This document shows positions 1 through 7,431 of a DNA stretch of 13,336 nucleotides, in pieces. The notes beneath the pieces were generated by a model. The model saw only the letters and a program-made list of their open reading frames with translations. It did no database searches and was not told where the DNA came from. The position numbers and the translations under genes are program-made. Within the stretch, counting starts at the first letter, position 1. Every line of letters begins with the position of its first letter. The stretch is from assembly GCA_905479795.1 (NCBI GenBank), contig CAJQNX010000069.1, forward strand, positions 1 through 13,336, read 5' to 3'. This DNA comes from an uncultured Candidatus Midichloriaceae bacterium (GTDB taxonomy: Bacteria; Pseudomonadota; Alphaproteobacteria; Rickettsiales; Midichloriaceae).

Positions 1-17
1 TATATTAATATTATTAA

Positions 18-1721
18 TCAAAAGCTGCTATCCCATAAACCATCGTTAATGCCACAAGGATTCAAAATATCATCTTCAATAGTATCTAATAATTGTTTTT
101 TATTACACAAGTCATCCAATGGATATGTTTTCTCTGAACCACCCATAGTTTTTGCTTTAATCATAGCATCCGAACGTACAATTCCTTCTTCTTGCCATAA
201 GCAAATCAATGCCTTTAATGAGCTTTCTTTCCATATTGGTTTTGTGTCGTCATATCTATTGTGGAACCATGAAAATGCATCCTTAACAAGATCGGTGAAA
301 GTTTCCCACAAAGAAGCATCTTCTTGAGTGGCACCCTCATAATATCTTTGATATCTTTCATGCATTAAATTACATGATGAAATATAACCATCTAATTTTG
401 CTTTTTGGGCGCTTGATAATGTGTCATGGCAAGTTTGAAGCTGTTCTTTGAAATCTTTATTCTGTTGCTCTGAGGTTTCTAATCCTGCATTGAGATCATC
501 TATTTGACCATCTTTTTGATCTACTGAATTTATAGATTGAGCTAAATCATCACTACAAGCCTTAAAACTGTTGGTTAGTGTTTTATTAGTAGCTACTAAT
601 CCGCTTATTTGTTCTTTCAAAGTAATAATTTCTGATCCCTGCTGCTGATTTTTGCCACTAAATTGCTCCAAATCTTTTGCAAAATCATTTTTTGATTGTA
701 CTAATTCTACTTTACAGTCATCCCTTTCTTGCGTTACATCTCTTAAATTTGTATTACATATGCTTAATTCTGCTCCTTTTTCTTTGAGAGTATCCCTTTC
801 TAAAGTAACTTTAGCTAAATCTCCGTTACATTTAGTTTGTAATTGAGAGCAAGCATCTAATTCAGTTTGTATATTTTCTATTTCTTTTTCTGCGGTTGTA
901 GAGCCATCAGCTGCACTTTTACGGCATGATTGTAAATTTTCTTTGGATGTTTCTGCTTCTTTTTTCAAGTCATTGTAATTAGATTTCAATTCAGCCATTT
1001 GTTGATTAGCCTGCTCTAGATTTTCCTGGCATTTTGTGGATTTTTGTTTTTCTTCTTTTGCTTCTAGATCTAGCTTTTGTTTAGCATTTTGACATTGAGA
1101 ATTTTTAGTTTTTTCAGTAGTTAGTTGGGAATTTAGTTCTTGATTATTTGTTTCTAGCTCTGTTTTTTCAGAAGAAATTGATTCTATAAGTTGATGAATT
1201 TGTTCATTTTGAGCCTTACATTCGTTTAAATCAATTTGCAATCTTCCAGCATTAGCAGATATGTCACTTTTATCTACTTCGCACTGTGCTAATTTTTCAA
1301 CCTTGAGATTTAATAAACTTGTAGTTCCAGTTATGTTGGTTTGAAGAGCTAGTATCTGAGATTGGAGTGGACCTAATTCAGTTTGTAATTTTGTTTTGCA
1401 ATTCTCCAATAAACTTGTAGTTCCAGTTACATTGGTTTGAAGAGCTAGTATTTGAGATTGGAGTGGGCCTAATTCAGTGTGTAATTTTGCTTTGCAATTC
1501 TCTAGTAGAGCTGATGAGGATAACTTTTCTTGATTACACAAAGCATTATTACGCATTAATTCAAGTTTTTCTCTGTCTAAAGCATTTAACTGATTTTGAA
1601 GTTTCTTTAATTGGTTAGAGTTCAAATTTGTTTTTTGACTATCACTACCATGCACGTGACATATCTCACATGATCTCTCTGTAAAATCATCATACGCTGT
1701 TCCGTCAGTATAATATCCCAT
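18..1721 (-). CDS. Large cysteine-rich coiled-coil protein, function unknown
   Basis: I do not recognise this 567-residue protein. Residues 1-35 are a short head with two cysteines and two histidines (C18, C21, H22, H24). Residues 36 to about 440 are a long Gln/Glu/Lys/Leu/Asn-rich coiled coil with clear heptads. Residues 441-567 look globular, rich in Trp, Tyr and Cys. There are 20 cysteines; the 14 from residue 62 to 431 sit in heptad-core registers, often as C-x-x-x-L. A 32-residue unit is tandemly duplicated at about residues 72-135. There is no signal peptide or membrane segment, so it is cytoplasmic or leaves by a signal-less route. I chose ATG at 1721 because a GGGG-type ribosome site lies 8 nt upstream; a GTG two codons earlier is only 2 nt from that site. 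It could be structural, a secreted effector or a surface filament; the sequence does not decide. Confidence 0.8.
   Translation of the reverse strand: MGYYTDGTAYDDFTERSCEICHVHGSDSQKTNLNSNQLKKLQNQLNALDREKLELMRNNALCNQEKLSSSALLENCKAKLHTELGPLQSQILALQTNVTGTTSLLENCKTKLQTELGPLQSQILALQTNITGTTSLLNLKVEKLAQCEVDKSDISANAGRLQIDLNECKAQNEQIHQLIESISSEKTELETNNQELNSQLTTEKTKNSQCQNAKQKLDLEAKEEKQKSTKCQENLEQANQQMAELKSNYNDLKKEAETSKENLQSCRKSAADGSTTAEKEIENIQTELDACSQLQTKCNGDLAKVTLERDTLKEKGAELSICNTNLRDVTQERDDCKVELVQSKNDFAKDLEQFSGKNQQQGSEIITLKEQISGLVATNKTLTNSFKACSDDLAQSINSVDQKDGQIDDLNAGLETSEQQNKDFKEQLQTCHDTLSSAQKAKLDGYISSCNLMHERYQRYYEGATQEDASLWETFTDLVKDAFSWFHNRYDDTKPIWKESSLKALICLWQEEGIVRSDAMIKAKTMGGSEKTYPLDDLCNKKQLLDTIEDDILNPCGINDGLWDSSF
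1315..1506 (-). repeat. Two tandem copies of a 96-bp in-frame repeat
   Basis: Copies at 1315-1410 and 1411-1506 differ at about 8 of 96 positions. The unit is 32 codons, so the duplication keeps the reading frame and adds one cysteine (C76 and C108, 32 residues apart). Each copy contains the peptide motifs LLENCK and ELGPLQSQILALQTN. Most differences are synonymous or conservative. 32 residues is not a whole number of heptads (4 x 7 + 4), so the duplication shifts the register by 4, which swaps one core position for the other. Confidence 0.93.
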
Positions 1722-1729
1722 AAACACTA

Positions 1730-1736
1730 CCCCTTT
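1730..1736 (-). promoter_or_regulatory. Ribosome binding site deciding the coiled-coil gene start
   Basis: The minus strand reads AAAGGGG here. It ends 8 nt before the ATG at 1721 and only 2 nt before the alternative GTG at 1727, so the ATG is favoured. Most other genes in the window lack so clear a site. Confidence 0.6.
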
Positions 1737-1740
1737 AGTT

Positions 1741-1769
1741 TAAATAATAAAAAACACCCGATATGTCAA
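1741..1769 (-). promoter_or_regulatory. Possible sigma70-type promoter of the coiled-coil gene
   Basis: On the minus strand there is a perfect TTGACA (1769-1764), then 17 nt, then a weak TATTTA (1746-1741). A better hexamer, TATTAT (1749-1744), lies at only 14 nt. A start about 7 nt after either hexamer would fall at or just before the ribosome site, giving a very short leader. The -35 is convincing, the -10 is not. Confidence 0.4.
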
Positions 1770-1771
1770 AC

Positions 1772-1792
1772 CTATCAATATCATATTGATAG
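1772..1792. promoter_or_regulatory. Perfect 21-bp palindrome, possible operator
   Basis: The half-sites CTATCAATAT and ATATTGATAG are exact reverse complements around a single central base at 1782. The palindrome ends 2 bp upstream of the TTGACA of the coiled-coil gene. No T-run follows and the spacer is one base, so it suits a dimeric DNA-binding protein better than an RNA terminator. Within it the minus strand also reads TATGAT, a possible alternative -10. The rest of the 1793-1962 gap shows nothing else I can name. Confidence 0.5.
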
Positions 1793-1962
1793 CTAAAAAT
1801 TCAAACGTCAAGTAATTTTTTTCTGACTTCATTCATCTAAAAGGCAGTATATTAATGTAATTAAAAAGTGAGAAAATTTATATAACTAATGATGGCACCG
1901 TCAAGATATGTAATAGCGACAATAGGGCAAGCAATATGGCAATATCATAGCTTAACAAGTTC

Positions 1963-3570
1963 TTAATCTGTATCGTTCAATGTATTGACTTCCACTAGGT
2001 TATCAGCTTTTTTAAGCAATTTTTGACAATCAGTAGTTAAGTATTTTAGATGTAAATTTTTACCTAAATTGCTATAAATATTTGCAATATATTGAATAGC
2101 GTCAATAGCAGAATGATCAGCAATACGTGAATATTTAAAGCTAATAATTGTTTCTTGTGGATCTTGCTCAGGAGTAAATAAAGTTTTAAAACGTGTGCTT
2201 GAACCAAAAAATAGTGGGCCATGTAAAATGTATTTTTTTGTACCATTTTTATGTATTGAACTTTCGGTATAAATATTTTTCGCAGTTTGCCATGCAAAAA
2301 CTAAAGATGCTAAAATTACACCTACAATGACTGCAATTGCCAAATCTGTTGCAACTGTTGTGATAGTAACTACAATAATAATTAATGCATCATGTATTGG
2401 AGTTTTACGAATAAATTTAAAGCTTGCCCATTCAAACGTTTCAATGACAACCATAAACATTACCCCAACAAGAGCTGCAAGTGGAATTAACTTTATAAGT
2501 GGCATAGCAAATAAAATTAGTGATAATAAAAATATTGCAGCGGTGATACCAGATAAACGACCTCTGCCACCAGAGCTAATATTTATCATACTTTGACCAA
2601 TCATTGCACATCCACCCATACTTTTAAATAGACCAGAAACAATGTTGCCAACTCCTTGTGCAATGCACTCCTTATTGCCTGATCCTTGAGTTTTAGTGCG
2701 GTCATCAATTAATGATAAAGTCATTAATGATTCAGATATACCAATAGTAGCTAATATAAAGGCATAAGGCACTATGATGCTAAAAGAATTCAAATTAAAT
2801 GGAATATATGGAATGCTAAAAGTATGCTGAATTGCATCTTTACTACCACCAATCATATCACTGACGTTTAAAATATGAACTCCATCCAATGGTACAAATA
2901 ATGTAATAAGGGTTACAACAATAATTGCTGTTAATGCAGATGGAATTGCTTTAGTAAACTTTGGTAAATAATGCGTAATAATCATAGCAAGTAATGTTAG
3001 TCCGATCATTACATATAAGCTCTTCCCCCCTAACCAAACTTTATGATCAAATCCTTCTGGCATGTATTTAAACTGCTGTAATTGTGATATGAAAATTACA
3101 ATGGCTAAGCCGTTTACAAAACCTACCATAACAGATTTAGGCATCATTCGTATGAATTTACCGAAACCTAGCATACCAAATATAATTTGTATAATCCCAG
3201 TTAAAATTATTGTTGCAAATAAATAATTAATACCAGTTACAGGGTCTCCTGGAAAAAGCAGCATAATTGATACCATAACTACCGCCATCGATCCAGTTGC
3301 ACCTGAAATCATGCCTGGTCTACCACCAAAAACAGCAGTAATAAAGCACATAAAAAATGCTGCGTAAAGACCAACAGTTGGATTCACTCCAGCAACCAAA
3401 GCAAACGCCACAGCTTCTGGGATCAATGCAAGTGCTACAGTTAATCCAGATAAAAAATCTGTTAGGTATTTACCATCTTTATTAGGCATTAAGAAGCGAT
3501 CTAATAGAGTAAAAAGTATCATATCTATATGTTTTCCAAATGAGTCGAGGATCATACTATTTTCCAACAT
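1963..3570 (-). CDS. SulP-family anion transporter with STAS domain
   Basis: This 535-residue inner-membrane transporter belongs to the SulP (SLC26) family, whose members move sulfate, bicarbonate or dicarboxylates, often with Na+ or H+. The sequence shows the family signature at residues 38-72 (DFLSGLTVALALIPEAVAFA then GLYAAFF), GGRPGMISGATGSMA at 82-96, the ESLMTLSLIDDRT region near 280-293 and the GGCAMIGQSMINISSGGRGR motif at 319-338. Many hydrophobic helices fill residues 40-430. A C-terminal STAS-like domain follows at about 445-530, with GPLFFGSS and RIADHSAIDAI. Length is normal and no break is seen. The first ATG has no ribosome site; an ATG at 3555 has GGA 7 nt upstream and would remove five residues. 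The substrate cannot be read from the sequence; bicarbonate/BicA-like or sulfate are both possible. Confidence 0.92.
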   Translation of the reverse strand: MLENSMILDSFGKHIDMILFTLLDRFLMPNKDGKYLTDFLSGLTVALALIPEAVAFALVAGVNPTVGLYAAFFMCFITAVFGGRPGMISGATGSMAVVMVSIMLLFPGDPVTGINYLFATIILTGIIQIIFGMLGFGKFIRMMPKSVMVGFVNGLAIVIFISQLQQFKYMPEGFDHKVWLGGKSLYVMIGLTLLAMIITHYLPKFTKAIPSALTAIIVVTLITLFVPLDGVHILNVSDMIGGSKDAIQHTFSIPYIPFNLNSFSIIVPYAFILATIGISESLMTLSLIDDRTKTQGSGNKECIAQGVGNIVSGLFKSMGGCAMIGQSMINISSGGRGRLSGITAAIFLLSLILFAMPLIKLIPLAALVGVMFMVVIETFEWASFKFIRKTPIHDALIIIVVTITTVATDLAIAVIVGVILASLVFAWQTAKNIYTESSIHKNGTKKYILHGPLFFGSSTRFKTLFTPEQDPQETIISFKYSRIADHSAIDAIQYIANIYSNLGKNLHLKYLTTDCQKLLKKADNLVEVNTLNDTD

Positions 3571-3659
3571 ATTTGTCAGTAATTAAATAATATTAGATTA
3601 AATTTTTTTGGCTCATATCATATAGTTAGGGTAGGGTTTGCATTGATGCGTGTTATATG

Positions 3660-3691
3660 TTGCACATATTTATTTTTTATGTATTTATAAT
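3660..3691 (+). promoter_or_regulatory. Probable promoter of oligopeptidase B
   Basis: A perfect TATAAT lies at 3686-3691. Upstream is a weak TTGCAC at 3660-3665, 20 nt away, so the -35 is poor. Transcription would start near 3698, giving a leader of about 19 nt before the ATG at 3717. This also argues against translation from the in-frame ATG at 3657, which would lie upstream of the transcript start. Confidence 0.45.
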
Positions 3692-3716
3692 TTTAGTTAA
3701 TCCAAAATTAGTGAAA

Positions 3717-5780
3717 ATGAATAATCAAATTTTAGCACCAATAGCAAAAAATAATAAGATACTTCTTGAGAATTTTAAAGATGAAAGGGTTGATTTTTAT
3801 GATTGGTTAAGAGATAAGGATTATCCAAATGTTAATAATAAAGATATACTAAATTATCTTGAATCTGAAAATAATTATGCCAATCATGAACTATCTAAGC
3901 ATTCAGATTTAATTGATAAAATATACAATGAAATTAAATCAAGAATAAAAGAAGATGATGAAACCGTACCAGTTAGGATCGGCGATTATTATTACTATTC
4001 ATACATAAAAAAAGATATGGACTATTGGATTCATTCAAGAAAACATGAATCTTTAAACAATAAAGAAGAAGTAATACTAGATGAAAATGAATTAGCTAAA
4101 GGACATGATTATTGCAAGGTAGGAGGCATTAAAATTAGCCCAAATCATAAATTTGTTTCATTTGCTGTTGATTACAAGGGGAATGAAGAATATGAGATAA
4201 AAATAAAAGACATAGAGCAGGGTACATTATTGAGTGATACCATCCCAAATACTTTTGGAAAAGTTGTTTGGCATGAGAATAATGAAGGATTTTTTTATAT
4301 TCCAACTGGAGAAAATTGGAGAGCAAAGAAGGTATTATATCATAAATTAGGGGAAAATTATGAGGATGATAACTTGCTATACCATGAAGAAGACATAACA
4401 TTCAATGTGGGTATCACTAAGAGTAATAGCAAAAAATATTTAATAATTTCCTCTGGTAATAATGAAGAAAATGAATGCTATCATGTAGATTTAACAGCGA
4501 ATAACCTTAGTCCTAAACTTTTTCTAAAAAGAAGAGATGGTCATCAATACTCTATCAATGACCATGATAATAAATTTTTTATACTTACGAATGATAAAGG
4601 CAAAAATTTTAGAATCGCAGAAGTTGAAAAAAATAGCTTAATAAAAAATTGGAAGGATTTTATTACTTATTCCGATGATCGTTACATTAGAAGCTTTGAA
4701 TTATATAAACATCATATGGTTATGACTAGCTCAAGTAATGAAAATGGTTTGTTAGATATAGAAATTATAAATCTAAATAATAATTCATCAAGAAAATTAA
4801 GCTTTCCAGATGAGAGCTATCAAGTTGATGTAATTTTCACTACTTATGATGCAGATTCAGTTAGATTCAATTATAGCTCATTGTCTACACCACTAACAGT
4901 TAAAGAATACAATTTCCAAACAAATAATGAAAAAGTTTTAAAAATTGACACTATTCCTTCAGGATTTAATCCAAATGAATATAAAGTGGAAAGGTTATAC
5001 GCCGATTCAAGGGATGGAGAAAAAATACCTATTTCATTAATATATAAGAAAGATAAATTTACATTTGGTTCAAACAACCCATTGTACTTATATGGCTATG
5101 GTTCATATGGAATATCAATCCCATTATCATTTAGAAAAAGTATATTTTCATTAATAGATAGGGGATTTGTATATGCTATTGCGCATATTAGAGGAGGAGA
5201 TGACTTGGGTTATGAATGGTACGAATCTGCCAAATTTTTAAATAAGAAAAGAACATTTTATGATTTTATTGATGCAGCTAAATTTTTAGTTGAAAAAAAA
5301 TATGTAAAGCATGGTGATATAACCATAGCAGGTGGTAGTGCTGGTGGCATGCTTGTTGGATTTGCTGCAAATGAAGAACCAGACCTCTTCAGAACAGTTG
5401 TAGCTCATGTTCCTTTTGTTGATGTACTTAACACAATGCTTGATGAAACCTTGCCCTTAACTCCTGGTGAATATAAGGAATGGGGAAATCCTAAAGAAAA
5501 AGACTATTATTTTTATATAAAAAGTTATTCGCCTTATGATAATATTATAAAGCAAAATTATCCAAATTTCTTTGTTACAGCAGGTTTGAGTGACCCAAGA
5601 GTAACATATTGGGAACCTGCGAAGTGGGTAGCAAAATTAAGAGAAAATAAAACTGATGACAATAAAATTTTATTTAAAACTAATATGAGTGCAGGGCATG
5701 CTGGAAAAACAGGTAGGTACACCTATTTAAAAGAAATTGCAGAAGAATACGCCTTTGTTGTTCAAGAAGGAAAAAAATAA
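3717..5780 (+). CDS. ptrB: Oligopeptidase B (protease II), S9A family
   Basis: This is a 687-residue serine peptidase of the prolyl oligopeptidase family, which cleaves short peptides after Arg or Lys. The N-terminal part (about 1-410) is the beta-propeller region, with the family start motif DFYDWLRDK. The C-terminal alpha/beta-hydrolase domain carries the triad: Ser541 in GGSAGGML, Asp626 in GLSDPRV followed by YWEPAKW, and His661 in SAGHAGKTGRY. From memory the E. coli PtrB triad is Ser532, Asp617 and His652, a constant offset of nine, so the enzyme looks intact. The GEYKEWGNP segment matches the region that binds basic P1 residues. I chose ATG 3717 because it gives the family's usual length; the 3657 ATG would add a hydrophobic 20-residue tail. 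No signal peptide is then present, so it is cytoplasmic. A clear ribosome site is lacking. Confidence 0.93.
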   Translation: MNNQILAPIAKNNKILLENFKDERVDFYDWLRDKDYPNVNNKDILNYLESENNYANHELSKHSDLIDKIYNEIKSRIKEDDETVPVRIGDYYYYSYIKKDMDYWIHSRKHESLNNKEEVILDENELAKGHDYCKVGGIKISPNHKFVSFAVDYKGNEEYEIKIKDIEQGTLLSDTIPNTFGKVVWHENNEGFFYIPTGENWRAKKVLYHKLGENYEDDNLLYHEEDITFNVGITKSNSKKYLIISSGNNEENECYHVDLTANNLSPKLFLKRRDGHQYSINDHDNKFFILTNDKGKNFRIAEVEKNSLIKNWKDFITYSDDRYIRSFELYKHHMVMTSSSNENGLLDIEIINLNNNSSRKLSFPDESYQVDVIFTTYDADSVRFNYSSLSTPLTVKEYNFQTNNEKVLKIDTIPSGFNPNEYKVERLYADSRDGEKIPISLIYKKDKFTFGSNNPLYLYGYGSYGISIPLSFRKSIFSLIDRGFVYAIAHIRGGDDLGYEWYESAKFLNKKRTFYDFIDAAKFLVEKKYVKHGDITIAGGSAGGMLVGFAANEEPDLFRTVVAHVPFVDVLNTMLDETLPLTPGEYKEWGNPKEKDYYFYIKSYSPYDNIIKQNYPNFFVTAGLSDPRVTYWEPAKWVAKLRENKTDDNKILFKTNMSAGHAGKTGRYTYLKEIAEEYAFVVQEGKK

Positions 5781-6032
5781 AGAATCAAATAAGTTAGAGT
5801 GGTTCAATCTAAAAGACTCTGTCAATCCAACAGATAACTTGTCAATAATTAGAATGCTTAATAAACTACAAAAATTGAAAAAAGCATAACTATTGTCTGA
5901 CTGAGAGCTGCATGATTTATGTTTTATGCAAAAAGTCCAATATCATATGAACTTGCATAAATTATTTATGATAATTGACTTAAATATTTTTTTGGAATAG
6001 CCTGAAGTTATACTTAATAAGTAATTCCATTT
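5781..6032 (+). other. Intergenic region with a cryptic reading-frame extension
   Basis: From 5782 to 5889 the frame one base off ptrB stays open and ends with TAA; it reads as a basic tail with SIIRMLNKLQKLKKA and would fuse to ptrB if one A were lost from the A7 run at 5771-5777. Further right, TTATGCA (5924-5930) and TGCATAA (5954-5960) form an imperfect inverted repeat. A TATACT hexamer at 6009-6014 could be the -10 of the RDD gene, with no good -35. No tRNA or terminator was seen. Confidence 0.3.
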
Positions 6033-6467
6033 ATGCAAAATCAAATTTATTCAGGTCTATCGAGACGTATTTTAGCCACTATAATTGACTCAATGGTTCT
6101 TGTTATACCACATCTAGTTGTTTTAGGTTTTAGTAATATTGGTAATGTTTATGATGTTGATGGTGTAAAAGTGCATACATTCAGCTATTATTTAGTGAGT
6201 ATAATGATTAATGCCTTATATATTGGGCTTTTTGAATCTTCTAAATTTCAAGGCACCATAGGTAAATTGGCAATGAATATAAAAATTGTTAATGTTGATA
6301 ATCAGACAATTTCTTTTGCTAGGTCAATATCTAGATATTTTGTATTATGTTTGCTAAGTTTTGTTGGTGTTTTTATCGTTAATTTCTTTACAATACTTTT
6401 TACAAGAGAAAAAATTGCTGTGCAAGATATGCTTTTTGAAACCAGAGTACTGTTAAAAGATAATTAA
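6033..6467 (+). CDS. RDD-family small integral membrane protein
   Basis: This is a complete 144-residue RDD-domain protein, predicted in the inner membrane. The family's conserved charged positions are visible: Arg11 and Arg12 with Asp19 in the first helix, the QGTIGK motif at 73-78, the FARSISRYF segment at 95-103, and KIAVQD at 127-132 ending in the last conserved Asp. Three hydrophobic segments lie at about 13-33, 50-67 and 103-123. RDD proteins are thought to act in transport or membrane homeostasis, some as Na+/H+ antiporters, but no precise role can be given here. No Shine-Dalgarno site precedes the ATG. The gene stands alone and converges on rpiB with a 9-nt gap. Confidence 0.9.
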   Translation: MQNQIYSGLSRRILATIIDSMVLVIPHLVVLGFSNIGNVYDVDGVKVHTFSYYLVSIMINALYIGLFESSKFQGTIGKLAMNIKIVNVDNQTISFARSISRYFVLCLLSFVGVFIVNFFTILFTREKIAVQDMLFETRVLLKDN

Positions 6468-6479
6468 TTTATTAAATTA
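6465..6479. repeat. AT-only palindrome spanning two convergent stop codons
   Basis: TAATTTA and TAAATTA are exact reverse complements around one T. The left end is the TAA stop of the RDD gene and the right end is the TAA stop of rpiB on the other strand. It contains no GC pair, so it is a poor terminator stem, and there is room for nothing else between the two genes. Confidence 0.5.
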
Positions 6480-6905
6480 GAGTTTGTCAATTCTGCTTAG
6501 ATGCCTTCCTGCTTGAAATTTAGAAGTCAAAAATGTTTTTACTGTGACTTTAGCTTCTTCAATGTGTATGTATCTTGCTCCTAATACTAAAACATTTGCA
6601 TCATTATGTTCTCTGGAAAGTTTTGCAAGTTCTGAATTGTTACATAATGCAGCTCTAACATACTTGTTTCTATTGGCACATATCGACATTCCAATTCCAG
6701 AACCACAAATTAGTATTCCATAATCTATATTTTTAGATTCAATTGCAGCGACTACTTTTTTTGCATAATCAGGGTAATCTACAGATTTGTCTATATCAGC
6801 GCCAAAATTATTAACTGCGCTAATATTTAATTCATTTTTTAAATATTCTACTATTTGCCTCTTGAGCTCACATCCAGCGTGATCATTCGCAATACCAATT
6901 TTCAT
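6477..6905 (-). CDS. rpiB: Ribose-5-phosphate isomerase B
   Basis: This enzyme interconverts ribose 5-phosphate and ribulose 5-phosphate in the non-oxidative pentose phosphate pathway. The 142 residues carry the RpiB/LacAB signature: NDHAG at 7-11, GILICGSGIGMSI at 63-75 with the catalytic Cys67, EHND at 99-102 with His100, and GRHLSRI at 133-139 with the phosphate-binding arginines. I chose ATG 6905 because the family starts MKIxIAxDHAG; an upstream ATG at 6929 would add eight non-conserved residues and overlap the SH3 gene. The chosen start lies 4 nt after that gene's stop, and a GGGGAG ribosome site 12 nt upstream sits inside its last codons, suggesting translational coupling. It is the last gene of the rluC-coaD-SH3-rpiB unit. 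It appears complete. Confidence 0.95.
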   Translation of the reverse strand: MKIGIANDHAGCELKRQIVEYLKNELNISAVNNFGADIDKSVDYPDYAKKVVAAIESKNIDYGILICGSGIGMSICANRNKYVRAALCNNSELAKLSREHNDANVLVLGARYIHIEEAKVTVKTFLTSKFQAGRHLSRIDKL

Positions 6906-6909
6906 AGTG

Positions 6910-7431
6910 TTATTCAACTCCCCATACATTTGCCTTTCTTATCCATCCAGTATAATTTTTAATCGATACTTTACACCAAAATTTTTCACATTTCACGATT
7001 CTTGCTAATACTCCAAATTCAACTTTTAATATTAGGGGTGAATTTTCATCCGGTGCTTTGAAAATTAACGAGTGATTCTTGGACAATTTCTGTCTCAGGT
7101 CTTTTTTAATTATCAGGGAATTATTCTTTATGATGACATATCTAATTCCACTTAATAAGCTTTGATGAATCCAACCCTGAGTTTTATTTTCATCCTCAAT
7201 TTTTCTCCAATTATCAAACTCAGCTATCACTTTGACGGGATGATGCCTGCATTCGTAAATATGTGAAGTTTGGTATTTTTTTCCAGGGCCAACACGCATT
7301 TTAATTTCATCAGACTTTAAACTCACATATCTCGGTATCGGAAACCCTGTTGAAATTCCAGTTTCATTGGCATTGCAATTAATTATCAAGCAAAATAATA
7401 TTGCTAAAATTTTTAATCTGAGCTCAAGCAT
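6910..7431 (-). CDS. Periplasmic protein with two bacterial SH3-like domains
   Basis: This 173-residue protein matches the alphaproteobacterial SH3_4-type family. A signal peptide is visible: basic start MLELRLK, hydrophobic core to about residue 17, and a likely cleavage after Ala21 (C-N-A, then N-E). The first SH3-like domain is about 36-100, with MRVGPGKKY, FDNWRKI and GWIHQSLLSG; the second is about 108-173, with WCKVSI and GWIRKANVWGV. Such domains usually bind cell-wall peptides, so a periplasmic envelope role is likely. The ATG at 7431 overlaps the end of coaD by 8 nt. A TTG two codons earlier would also fit, but the ATG is preferred. The Cys19 context (I-I-N-C) is not a proper lipobox, so I do not call it a lipoprotein. 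Confidence 0.87.
   Translation of the reverse strand: MLELRLKILAILFCLIINCNANETGISTGFPIPRYVSLKSDEIKMRVGPGKKYQTSHIYECRHHPVKVIAEFDNWRKIEDENKTQGWIHQSLLSGIRYVIIKNNSLIIKKDLRQKLSKNHSLIFKAPDENSPLILKVEFGVLARIVKCEKFWCKVSIKNYTGWIRKANVWGVE

Noticed and set aside
652..846. Plus-strand open frame inside the coiled-coil gene; similar antisense frames occur in sulP, ptrB, rluC, fliI and at 12954-13226.
   Set aside because: They mirror the reading frame of well-supported genes on the other strand and show no family motifs or ribosome sites.
1892..1966. A 24-codon plus-strand frame starting MAPSRYVIATIGQAIW.
   Set aside because: No ribosome site or recognisable family, and its end overlaps the sulP-type gene stop; it may be a remnant of a repeat but nothing supports that.
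3657..3716. Upstream ATG giving oligopeptidase B a hydrophobic N-terminal segment.
   Set aside because: It exceeds the family length, lacks a basic signal-peptide start, and lies upstream of the TATAAT at 3686-3691.
5800..5832. A GGTTCAATC sequence resembling a tRNA T-loop.
   Set aside because: No acceptor, D or anticodon arms can be folded around it.
7370..7380. Cys19 of the SH3 protein as a lipoprotein site.
   Set aside because: The preceding residues I-I-N do not fit a lipobox, which needs Gly, Ala or Ser before the Cys.
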